Below are positions 35,060-43,105 of a DNA stretch of 64,000 bases, piece after piece. A program made the translations under genes and the position numbers. Origin of the DNA: Streptomyces sp. E2N166 (GTDB lineage: Bacteria; Actinomycetota; Actinomycetes; Streptomycetales; Streptomycetaceae); assembly GCF_003671715.1 (NCBI RefSeq), contig NZ_RAIF01000006.1:131817-195816 (forward strand). The letters run 5' to 3'. How positions within the stretch are numbered: the first letter of the stretch is position 1; each line of letters opens with the position of its first letter. The notes beneath the pieces were generated by a model that did no database searches, had not been told where the DNA came from, and saw only the letters and a program-made list of their open reading frames with translations.

Positions 35060-35620
35060 ATGACGACGGAGCCGATCACGTGGCCGAAGGCGAAGCCCGG
35101 CGGTTGCGACGCGTGCGAAGGGCACGGCCCCGAGTCCACGGACGAGGCGCCGGAGACACCACGCGAGCGCGTCAACCGCCGGTGGAACGAGATCATGCAG
35201 GAGACGCGCGTCGCTCAGACGGGAGTGCAGATCCTCTTCGGCTTCCTGCTCAGTGTCGCCTTCACGCCTCTCTTCCATGACCTGGGAACGTTCGAGCACG
35301 CCGCCTACGTCATCACCGTGGTCTCCGGTGCCACCGCGACCGCCTGCCTGATCGCCCCGGTCTCCATCCACCGCTTCCTGTCGGGACAGCGGATGAAGGA
35401 CGAGATGGTGGAGGTGGCGCATCGCCTGATGATGTGCGGCATGCTTCTGATGGCCGTGACCATCGGGTGCACTCTCCTCCTGATCCTTCACGTCGTTGTG
35501 CCGGGACTCATGGCGAAGCTCCTCGTCGGCGGCGTGATGGTCTGGTTCGCCCTGTCGTGGTACGCCCTGCCTCTGTGGCTCCGCCGCCGGTCCGCCCGCC
35601 GCGCGGCCCGAGGGGACTGA
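35060..35620 (+). CDS. DUF6328 family membrane protein
   Basis: A 186-aa protein from ATG 35060 behind GGGAGGGG. The acidic N-terminus has a CDAC pair. Then comes RVNRRWNEIMQETRVAQTGV, which leads into QILFGFLLSVAFTPLFHDL (helix 1), followed by three more helices: VITVVSGATATACLIAPVS, MMCGMLLMAVTIGCTLLLIL and LLVGGVMVWFALSWYALP. The ELRV.QTGVQILF..LL signature defines DUF6328. Function unknown; common in Streptomyces. Confidence 0.8.
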   Translation: MTTEPITWPKAKPGGCDACEGHGPESTDEAPETPRERVNRRWNEIMQETRVAQTGVQILFGFLLSVAFTPLFHDLGTFEHAAYVITVVSGATATACLIAPVSIHRFLSGQRMKDEMVEVAHRLMMCGMLLMAVTIGCTLLLILHVVVPGLMAKLLVGGVMVWFALSWYALPLWLRRRSARRAARGD

Positions 35621-35789
35621 ACTGTCGGCGCATCGATGGACGTACATCGACTGCTGGAAGTGCCGACCGCCGAGTTGCCGCGCACGCAGGCCCGCTGACA
35701 ACGGGCCCTGCGCAACGTACGCCTCCGTGCTCCGTACGGGCACAGACGGGCCGCCAGCAGCGCGGTCCCGAACTGGTCGAGACCGCCAC

Positions 35790-36250
35790 CCCCTGCCCCG
35801 CGTCCAGTGCGGGGATCCGCCCGTCCGCGAGGCATTGGCCAAGCCGATGCTGGCATCGTTCTCGCCACTGGCGCGGATCCACGGGTCGACCTGGGCACGG
35901 ACCGCCTCGCCCCGCGGCGGACCTGCCCGCTCCTGCGTGCCGGTAAGGGGTGAGCATGGCGCCTGTGCCCCTTGCCCTCGGAGTGCGGGCAGCGCGGACG
36001 CAGCCTCGGCGTCACCACCGGGAGCCGAGTCGGTGAGCAGCTCGTTGGAGCTGATCCCGGCGTTCAGGACCGGGCTGAGCCGGCCGGCGGTGATCAGTCG
36101 CTCGGCGAGGACGTCGGAGTAACGGCCGTCGCCGTCGATCGTCGCACTGAACCCGTCGGCGGTGAAGTCGCTGACGGCGACGATCGCGTAGAGCAGAGGG
36201 TGTCCCCCCGAAGGCTTCGACTCCTTCGAGGTAGTACCACGGTCCGAAAT
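35790..36250 (-). pseudogene. SGNH/GDSL hydrolase remnant
   Basis: The minus-strand frame has YAIVAVSDFTADGFSATIDG, YSDVLAERLITAGRLSPVLN and AGISSNELLTD. Compare GDS.TDG, W.D.LA.RL and NEGI.GNRLL of secreted SGNH esterases. The catalytic GDS has become VSD, so the nucleophile motif is altered. A later stretch, VDPWIRASGENDASIGLANA, corresponds to the C-terminal VN.WIR.SG.YD region, but the intervening 60-80 residues are deleted. Non-functional. Confidence 0.55.
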
Positions 36251-36491
36251 CGGGCTCGACCCTGTCGGTGAGCGAACTCCTTGGCCGCCACCCAAGTGCC
36301 GTGTTCCAGCGGCGCCTTGCCGCCAGCGCAGGTGGAGTAGCCGTCGGTGCAGCCGCCAGCAGGGACGTGCCCGAACTGATGATCTTTGCGTAGCCGACCC
36401 GCGCGGGGCCGGCTGACCGGGTGCGTGCGCGCAGCGGGAATCGGCCGCGATGACCTACCGGAATCCGGGCAGTTGCCGTCTCACGCCTTCA

Positions 36492-36520
36492 GGTGAACTT
36501 CGGATGCCGAAACGTTCACC
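36492..36520. terminator. Hairpin upstream of the terpene operon
   Basis: GGTGAAC / GTTCACC (7 bp) encloses TTCGG / CCGAA (5 bp), with an ATG loop and a 2-nt bulge. It lies 60 bp before the first gene of the operon, so it may be an upstream terminator, an operator or a 5'-leader structure. Confidence 0.4.
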
Positions 36521-36579
36521 CACCCGACATCAGGGGCGTTATGGGCAATTCTGGCAGCCGCCCAACGGAAGGCTTTCTC

Positions 36580-37194
36580 ATGCGACGTCGTACAGTGATC
36601 GCCACTGCTCTGCTTTCCCTGTCGGCCGTTGGTGTGTCTGCGGCTGTGGCTGCGGGGCCCGTGATGCCCGTGGCGGGGACGGTGACGTGGTGTTTGACCG
36701 CAGCGGCGGCTGATCACCTGGCGGCTGACGGAGTTGTGATGGCGGCTGCTGCTCCGGCAGTGCTCGACTCTTCAGGACCGACCCCGTGCGTGCAGTGGCC
36801 GATGAAGGGCAAGATCAGTCTCGACCTGACCAAGGGCTCCTGGACGGCGGGGGGCGGTATGTCCTTCACCAGGGCCTCGGACGGGCGCGGTCTTCGCTTC
36901 ACCGGGGCGCACGGTGACTTGGCGCGGCGGTCGATGCTGGTAGATGCGACGGTGGGAAATGAAGCGGCGCAGCCGGTTGATCTCTCCACGTACGAACTCG
37001 ACATGACGAAGATCACGGTCACCATGCCCTCGGTGAACTCGCCGGGCTCGGTTGAGGGCACGCCGTTCGATACGACGCTCCAGCCGGACGGTGCGGCGGT
37101 GTTCTCTCGAGCGTTCGGCGCGTCGCCGGTTCCCACTGGGAGTGGCCTGGCCACGTTGGCGGGCCGTGTCGCTGTGGTCCCGGCGCTGGGCTGA
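36580..37194 (+). CDS. Secreted protein, first gene of terpene/acyl operon
   Basis: A 204-aa protein from ATG 36580 behind GGAAGG. Signal peptide MRRRTVIATALLSLSAVGVS, then AVAAG with a likely signal-peptidase site. The mature part is beta-rich with two Cys (TWCLTA, TPCVQW) and KISLDLTKGSWTAGGGMSF. No family recognised. Only 5 bp separate its stop from the terpene synthase ATG, so it belongs to the same transcript. A role in binding or exporting the lipid product is conceivable but unproven. Confidence 0.7.
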   Translation: MRRRTVIATALLSLSAVGVSAAVAAGPVMPVAGTVTWCLTAAAADHLAADGVVMAAAAPAVLDSSGPTPCVQWPMKGKISLDLTKGSWTAGGGMSFTRASDGRGLRFTGAHGDLARRSMLVDATVGNEAAQPVDLSTYELDMTKITVTMPSVNSPGSVEGTPFDTTLQPDGAAVFSRAFGASPVPTGSGLATLAGRVAVVPALG

Positions 37195-37199
37195 ACCGG

Positions 37200-38159
37200 A
37201 TGTCGGGGGAGAATGGCGCCGGCCTTGTAAGTCCTGGTCCGCTGGGTGAGGTCCGGGCTGACAAGGCGGGCGCTGCGGTGCTGGCATGGGCGCGGGACCT
37301 GGGCCTGGTGGTTGACGCGTTTGAAGAGAAGCGTCTGCTTGCCATGCGGCTGGGGGAACTCGCTGAGCTGATGGCTCCGGACGCACGCGACGCCGATCTG
37401 GAACTGACGGCACAGTGGGCCGCGTTCATCTGCCTGGTCGATGACCGGTTCGACCGCAGCGGGGCCGACGTCCGGCCGGAGGAGGTCGCATCGCTGTTCG
37501 CGCGGCTGATGAACGTGATCACCGGTGGCCACGCAGGGTCAGGCAGCGCGATCGAGCAGGCCCTGGATGATCTGTGGCGGCGTACGGCTCCGCGGATGTC
37601 CGCTCAGTGGCAGGAGCGGTTCGTTGCCGACTACCGCGACTTCGCCCTGGCCACGCAGGAAGAGGCCGCCGGGCGCATCGAAGGGGTCTCGGTGAGGCTC
37701 AACGACTACGTGCTGCAACGCCGCAGGACGATCACGGCCCTGCCTATGGCAGACATCCTGGAATGCACCGCTCGCGCGCCCCGGCCCGACCTGCCCCTGG
37801 GGGAAATCCTCGTGAAGGCCCTGCGGCAGGCCGCGGCTGACGTGGCCGGCTGGACCAATGACCTTGCCTCGGCCGAGGACGACCTGCGGGAGGTCCGCGA
37901 CAACCTGGTGACCGTGTTGAGCTGCGAGCGCGGCTGCTCCCTGCCCTCGGCACGCGAACAGGTCACGGCAATGCGCGATGACCGAGTCAGGGATTTCCAC
38001 ACCCTGGCCGCCTCGCTGACGGCAATGGCCCTTCCTGGGGCCGAGCGGGAGGAAGTACGCCGCTACGTGGCGGCACTCGGGTCCTTTGTGGCCGCGACGC
38101 TGCAGTGGCTCAGCGTCACCCATCGCTTCGATGCCCGCTGGGCGCCCCGGCCGATGTGA
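37200..38159 (+). CDS. Class I terpene synthase
   Basis: A 319-aa all-alpha terpene cyclase. It has the Mg2+-binding aspartate motif D81-D82-R-F-D85 after an FICLV helix, and the second metal motif N220-D-L-A-S224-A-E-D-D228 (NSE/DTE type). WLSVTHRFD is near the C-terminus, where many bacterial cyclases have an RY pair (here RF). It ionises a prenyl diphosphate, or the product of the adjacent class II-like protein, and quenches the cation. No prenyl-diphosphate synthase gene is present, so substrate must come from elsewhere. Confidence 0.85.
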   Translation: MSGENGAGLVSPGPLGEVRADKAGAAVLAWARDLGLVVDAFEEKRLLAMRLGELAELMAPDARDADLELTAQWAAFICLVDDRFDRSGADVRPEEVASLFARLMNVITGGHAGSGSAIEQALDDLWRRTAPRMSAQWQERFVADYRDFALATQEEAAGRIEGVSVRLNDYVLQRRRTITALPMADILECTARAPRPDLPLGEILVKALRQAAADVAGWTNDLASAEDDLREVRDNLVTVLSCERGCSLPSAREQVTAMRDDRVRDFHTLAASLTAMALPGAEREEVRRYVAALGSFVAATLQWLSVTHRFDARWAPRPM

Positions 38160-38232
38160 CCCACCTCGTTCACCTGCCCTCCCGATCCACGCTCCCCCGC
38201 GTCTCCGTGCCTTCCAAGGGACTGCCCTACCG

Positions 38233-39840
38233 ATGAGACCCCCTGCCACCGAGCAACTGCCAGCGGCCTGGCCGTCGTCGTACTTCCCAGCAGCACTGCC
38301 TGCCGGACGCGCGCGTCTTCTGGCGTACGTGCTGAACCGGGTGGGAGCGGACGGTGCTGTGCGCGACGCCTGCCGGAGCCGGGTCCTCGAATCCGCGCTC
38401 ACACTGGCGCTGATGGAGCGGTGCGGATCCGGTCACCACGAGGCGCGTACCCGCATCGTGCGCTACCTGGAGCGCCATCAGAACAGCGAAAACCTCGTTG
38501 ACGCGACCGCAGCCGCCGCTGCCCTGGGCCGGGGCACCAGGCAGCCGGTGCGTCGCCAGGCCCTCGAGGACATTGTCAGCCGAGTACCGGACTTCACCGG
38601 TCCACGCAAACGTGCCCTGGTCCACGCCATCTTCACCATGCTGGACGCGGCTACCGACCATGCCGACGTCGCTGCCCCGGCGGTCGATGCGGGCGCGCTG
38701 CACCCCTGGGCCGCGGTGCAAGCCGTTGCCGTGAACGCGATCCTGGACCGGGCGGCAGGCCGAGGTCACGCTGGCGCAGACGATGTCGCTCTGCTGGCAT
38801 CCACTCAACGCCCGGGAACGGTATGGGAGGGAAATCTCTTCGTTCACCTGTCCGTCCTGCATGCGGTGGTGGATGTCCCCGGTATGGAGAGCGTCGTCCA
38901 TGCCGGCCTGACTACCGCCCTAGTGCACCAGTGGGAGGACGGCGGCCTGCCCTTCGTCACGGACACCGACACGTGGAGTACCGTCGTCGCGGGCCTGGCC
39001 CTGGGCACTGCCGGCGCACCGCGCGAGGTGCTGCACCGCATCGCCCGGCACCTTGTGCATGTTCAGCACGCGAACGGCGGCTGGTCCTACACCGACCACG
39101 CTGAGCTCTCCGACACGGACTGCACCACCGCCGCAGTCGAATTCCTGCACCAGCTGGAGCCGGTCACCTACCGCAACCCGATTGAGCGTGCCCTGGGCGC
39201 GCTGGTCTCGGTCCACGGCGCCGACGGCGGATTCCCCACCTACGGAGCGGGCACTCCTTCCGAGGCGTGCATGACCGCCGCCGCGATCAACGCGCTCAGC
39301 ACCCAAGGCCGCCACCATCACCTCATCCAGCCTGCGCTGCGCTTTCTCGCTGACCGCCAGATGCCTGACGGCTCCTTTCCCCCCGGCTGGAGCAGCAGTC
39401 GCCTGCACACCCTCTTCCGGGCCTACCTCGCCGCCCATAACCGGCAGTCCTCTCCGGCCGTCCAGGATATGAGCGGTCGGATCGTCGGCCTGGTCCGAAC
39501 CGCGCAGAACGCGGACGGCGGCTTCGGACAGAGTCACGGTGCCTCGAGCGATGCCATCAGCACCGCCTACGCCCTGATCATCCTGGCCGCACAGCCCGAT
39601 CCCGCACCCGCTGCGCGCGCCGCGGACTACCTGCTCACGCGGCAGCGCCCCGATGGCAGCATCGTCTCCGCTCCCGACATGCTCGGCCCGCGTCCTTTCC
39701 CCTATCACGTCCCGCTATTGGCCGACGCGTTCACTCTGCTCGCCCTGGGCCACCTCTCCCGGCGCATCCGGCCGTCACGCATCGCCGTGCCAGGCCGCCA
39801 GCACAGCAATACGCAACTCGCCGAGAGGACGGCCCCATGA
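38233..39840 (+). CDS. Class II terpene cyclase-like prenyltransferase/squalene-oxidase-repeat protein
   Basis: A 535-aa double alpha-barrel (beta-gamma) protein with repeated QW-like motifs: HANGGWSYTDH, HGADGGFPTYG, MPDGSFPPGW, NADGGFGQS, RPDGSIVS. At residues 294-299 is D-T-D-C-T-T, where class II cyclases carry DxDD. The catalytic middle Asp (296) is kept and the last Asp is Cys. Another D-T-D-T lies at 244-247. The length matches bacterial labdane/drimane-type class II cyclases. It probably performs protonation-initiated cyclisation feeding the class I enzyme. Its stop overlaps the acyltransferase ATG. Confidence 0.75.
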   Translation: MRPPATEQLPAAWPSSYFPAALPAGRARLLAYVLNRVGADGAVRDACRSRVLESALTLALMERCGSGHHEARTRIVRYLERHQNSENLVDATAAAAALGRGTRQPVRRQALEDIVSRVPDFTGPRKRALVHAIFTMLDAATDHADVAAPAVDAGALHPWAAVQAVAVNAILDRAAGRGHAGADDVALLASTQRPGTVWEGNLFVHLSVLHAVVDVPGMESVVHAGLTTALVHQWEDGGLPFVTDTDTWSTVVAGLALGTAGAPREVLHRIARHLVHVQHANGGWSYTDHAELSDTDCTTAAVEFLHQLEPVTYRNPIERALGALVSVHGADGGFPTYGAGTPSEACMTAAAINALSTQGRHHHLIQPALRFLADRQMPDGSFPPGWSSSRLHTLFRAYLAAHNRQSSPAVQDMSGRIVGLVRTAQNADGGFGQSHGASSDAISTAYALIILAAQPDPAPAARAADYLLTRQRPDGSIVSAPDMLGPRPFPYHVPLLADAFTLLALGHLSRRIRPSRIAVPGRQHSNTQLAERTAP

Positions 39841-41633
39841 GACTTTCGCTCAACCTGCTTCCTCTTGCCTGGGCCGAGGCGCGTATGTCTGCTCACGGGA
39901 GGCGCAGCGGATCTCGAACCTTCGGGACACTTCTGCCGCATTTCCGCCTGACAGACACCGGCCTGACCCCTGTACCTCACCAAACCACCACCGCGGAGAA
40001 TCCCGTGACCGTGCCCCTGCGTCCCACGCCCATGGACCTGACCATGCACGACATGGCCCAGTCCTATCCCTCGATCTCCCAGACCATCGGAGTGATCCTC
40101 CATCTGGAAGGAACCTCGCCGACCCTCAGCGAACTCCGCGCCTATGTCGGCTCCCACCTGAAGTCCCAACCACGTCTGACCCACTACCTCAGCGGCCCCG
40201 GACTCAAAGCGCGCTGGCACTGCGACCCCGCGCCCGACCTGACCCACCGCGTCCGCGAACAGCGCCTCCCATCAGGCACCCAGCACCTCGATGCAGCCCT
40301 GACGGGCCTCGTCGCGCACTCATTGCCCGCTGAGGGCCCACTGTGGGACATCTGGCTGCTGGCCGGGTACGCCCCAGAGCGCTATTCCGTCTGTCTGCGA
40401 GCGCACCACAGCTCTCAGGACGGCTTGGGCTTGATCGGAACCCTGACCGCTCTGTTCGGAAGCGCACCCGCGCCCGCGAAGCGCCCAGCGCTCCGGGCAG
40501 GCGCCGGCACCTACCTGAGCACCGTGCGCGACATGCTCACAGCAAGCGCAACAAATAGCGCTTGGAACGACCCCGACCGCCCTCTGACCGGTCGCCGCGA
40601 CATCACCTGGGCGGAAGTCCCCACTCAGCGGCTGCGGCATGCCGCCACCGCCCGCGGTGGCGACACGAACGACGGCTTCCTGGCCGCCCTCAGCGGAGCC
40701 TTGCGCACCTGGACAGCACAATCTTGGCCTCGCGGCACGGACAGGCCGCTCCCAGCGATCACGATGGTCAACCTGCGCCGTGCCGAAGAACACGACCGGC
40801 CGGGGAACTACTTCACCTTCGCCCCCGCGCCGCTGCCCTGCCACGAGCCGACAGCCGAAGGACGCCTTGACCGCGTCATCGCCGCCACCCGCACCACGAA
40901 AGACCCGGCCCATCACAAGGCCATGCGTTCGGTGATGAACCTCGTCCCCGCACGTGCCTTCCATGCTCTGGCGACCCGGCTGACCACCCCCGACCGGGCC
41001 TCCATCAGCACGTCCTACGTCGCCATCCACCGGCCGTTGCGCTACAAACAGGACCCCGTCACCCGTCTCCAGCCTTTCACCTGGCTCCCCCGGCACCAGC
41101 CGGCGTCAATCGTGGCCTGCAGCTACAACGGAACCACCAGCGTCTGCTTCGTCACCAATACCGCCCTCCCCGGCCTGGACCGACTGTCTGGCCTGTTCCA
41201 CGACGCCGTGGGTGACCTCCCGCGCCCGAACGACGACCCGCAGGCAAGCAGCCGAGCGGAGCAACTTCCCCACGCCGGCCCGACACTCCCCGTACCTGCC
41301 ACTGCCCGTGATACCGCAGCAGTCGTCGATTTCGACTTCATCAAAGGCATCCTGGTCCACCAAGGGAACCTGTCGGCTGAATCGATCACGCGTCAGGCGA
41401 CGAAGGAGGAAGCCGGCATCGACTCCCTGGCGGTGACCGAGCTGTCCATGATTCTCGAAGAGCGCCTGGGCGTCGTGATCACCGAACACGAGCTCACAAA
41501 GCCAACGACCATGGAGGACCTGGTCAACCTCGTAGCTCAACGGGCAGCATCATCCCCACGCCGCGAGAACGCGCAAGAGCAGGGCCCCCACCCCCAGCAG
41601 ACAGGTCGACCACACGCGGTGCCCGAGGCGTAG
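39837..41633 (+). CDS. WS/DGAT-type acyltransferase fused to an acyl carrier protein domain
   Basis: Up to 598 aa. Residues about 60-460 are a wax-ester-synthase/DGAT (condensation-fold) domain with the active-site motif H190-H191-S-S-Q-D195-G196, plus NDGFLAALSGALRTW and a later ISTSYV segment. After a linker comes an ACP domain (about 485-575) with the phosphopantetheine site GIDSLAVTEL (Ser530) and LGVVITEHEL. ATG 39837 overlaps the previous stop; GTG 40005 behind GGAGA is an alternative start that fits the domain better. It should transfer a carrier-bound acyl group to an alcohol, presumably the terpene. The fusion is unusual. Confidence 0.8.
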   Translation: MRLSLNLLPLAWAEARMSAHGRRSGSRTFGTLLPHFRLTDTGLTPVPHQTTTAENPVTVPLRPTPMDLTMHDMAQSYPSISQTIGVILHLEGTSPTLSELRAYVGSHLKSQPRLTHYLSGPGLKARWHCDPAPDLTHRVREQRLPSGTQHLDAALTGLVAHSLPAEGPLWDIWLLAGYAPERYSVCLRAHHSSQDGLGLIGTLTALFGSAPAPAKRPALRAGAGTYLSTVRDMLTASATNSAWNDPDRPLTGRRDITWAEVPTQRLRHAATARGGDTNDGFLAALSGALRTWTAQSWPRGTDRPLPAITMVNLRRAEEHDRPGNYFTFAPAPLPCHEPTAEGRLDRVIAATRTTKDPAHHKAMRSVMNLVPARAFHALATRLTTPDRASISTSYVAIHRPLRYKQDPVTRLQPFTWLPRHQPASIVACSYNGTTSVCFVTNTALPGLDRLSGLFHDAVGDLPRPNDDPQASSRAEQLPHAGPTLPVPATARDTAAVVDFDFIKGILVHQGNLSAESITRQATKEEAGIDSLAVTELSMILEERLGVVITEHELTKPTTMEDLVNLVAQRAASSPRRENAQEQGPHPQQTGRPHAVPEA

Positions 41634-41795
41634 TCGCGCCCCGGCTCCTCGGTCAGCAGCACCGGCCATTACCGGCCTCAGCGGCAACAGGCTGGCGGCG
41701 CAGGGATCACAACGCGCAGCCGGTCAGTCCGCAATTCCGAAGGCGGACCCTCCGCTGACGGTGACGCCAACAAGCAAGTACAGAGAAGAAAACCG

Positions 41796-42833
41796 TTGAT
41801 CTTCGCACGAAAAATCGCGTCTCCGTCGCCCGCGCCCGCCGCGCGGCTGATCGGTCTGGGGTCCTACCTGCCCTCACAGAAGGTAAGCAACGCCGACCTC
41901 GCCTCACGCCTGGACACGACAGACGATTGGATCCGCACCCGCATCGGCATTGCCGAGCGACACGTCGCCGATCCGGATACGGCCACCAGTGACCTGGCAA
42001 CAGAGGCGGGCCTCCGGGCAATGAAATCAGCGCAAGTCGAACACGTCGACGCCGTCATCCTGGCCACCGCCACTCCGGACCATCACGTGCCCGGCACCGC
42101 ACCCGTGGTGGCCCACCGGCTCGGCCTGCCTCAAGTACCCGCCTTCGACCTCGGCGCCGGCTGCTCCGGCTTCGTCTACGCAACGACTGTCGCCGCGGGA
42201 CTCATCCACGCGAAAACCGCCGGCACCGTACTGGTCATCGGAGCGGAGAAGATGTCGGCCGTCATCGACCCCGCCGACCGATCCACCGCGCCGATCTTCG
42301 GCGACGGAGCGGGAGCGGTCGTACTCACAGCCGGACACGCCGGCGAACCCGGAGCTCTCGGCCCAGCCGCATGGGGCAGCGACGGCGAGCACGCAGACGC
42401 CATCATCATCCCAGGCGGCGGTTCCCGCAGCCCCTCACGTACCACTGCCGACCTGGATGATCTCTACGTACACATGAAAGGAAACGAGGTATTCCGTCAC
42501 GCCGTACGTCGCATCACTCACGTGACCCGTCAGGCGGCCACCGCGGCAGGGTGGGCCGTCCAGGACATTGACAGGCTGATCGTCCACCAAGCCAACGCAC
42601 GCATCAGCGCAGCAGTAGCCAACGGCCTGGGAATTCCGAACGAGCGCGTACCGGCCAACATCGCCCGAGTCGGCAATACTTCCGCAGCTTCCATCCCCCT
42701 GCTGCTCAGTCACTCCGCGATCGACGGACAGCTGAAAGCCGGACAGCGAGTCGTCGTAACCTCCTTCGGCGCAGGCTTCACCTGGGCGGCCACCACCCTG
42801 CTATGGCCCGTCAGCCTCCAGGCTCTCGCCTGA
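41796..42833 (+). CDS. Beta-ketoacyl-ACP synthase III (FabH-like)
   Basis: A 345-aa KAS III from TTG 41796 behind AGAGAAG. It has the N-terminal GLGSYLPSQKVSNADL and TTDDWIRTRIGI, the catalytic Cys in DLGAGCSGFVYA, His in VHQANARIS, and Asn in ARVGNTSAASIPL. All catalytic residues are present. It condenses a starter acyl-CoA with malonyl-ACP, or acts as an acyl transferase. It is the last gene of the operon, 162 bp after the acyltransferase-ACP fusion. The obvious partner is the fused carrier domain. Confidence 0.88.
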   Translation: MIFARKIASPSPAPAARLIGLGSYLPSQKVSNADLASRLDTTDDWIRTRIGIAERHVADPDTATSDLATEAGLRAMKSAQVEHVDAVILATATPDHHVPGTAPVVAHRLGLPQVPAFDLGAGCSGFVYATTVAAGLIHAKTAGTVLVIGAEKMSAVIDPADRSTAPIFGDGAGAVVLTAGHAGEPGALGPAAWGSDGEHADAIIIPGGGSRSPSRTTADLDDLYVHMKGNEVFRHAVRRITHVTRQAATAAGWAVQDIDRLIVHQANARISAAVANGLGIPNERVPANIARVGNTSAASIPLLLSHSAIDGQLKAGQRVVVTSFGAGFTWAATTLLWPVSLQALA

Positions 42834-43105
42834 GCGCACCAGTTCCGCGAGTCGCGATCGTCGCGGGTCTCGAGTGCGGGAATGTGAATCGTTCGGCTCT
42901 GTTCCGTAATCCGTGGAACGACTCCATACCCGCGTTGAGCACGTTTGACTGGTGAAGAGGCGGTGTTCCGACCCTGCGCTACTCCAGTTCCGGGGGCGTC
43001 GGCGCAGCCGCAGACGCTGATGGCGATCATCTCGGAGAACGCACCGGTTGAGGCTCCGACCGGGTCGACCAAGCGAGGGGGCGGCACCGTGCCGGAGTCC
43101 GCCGC
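42834..43105. other. Intergenic region after the terpene operon
   Basis: 272 bp between convergent transcripts. I see no gene and no strong hairpin. Confidence 0.4.

Larger units (their letters stand above)
35621..36579. other. 959-bp gene-poor stretch with decayed hydrolase
   Basis: It contains an SGNH-hydrolase relic (separate entry), and at 36280-36370 on the minus strand a short start-less frame, GCTDGYSTCAGGKAPLEHGT, from some secreted protein. It ends with a hairpin at 36492 just before the biosynthetic operon. Confidence 0.5.
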
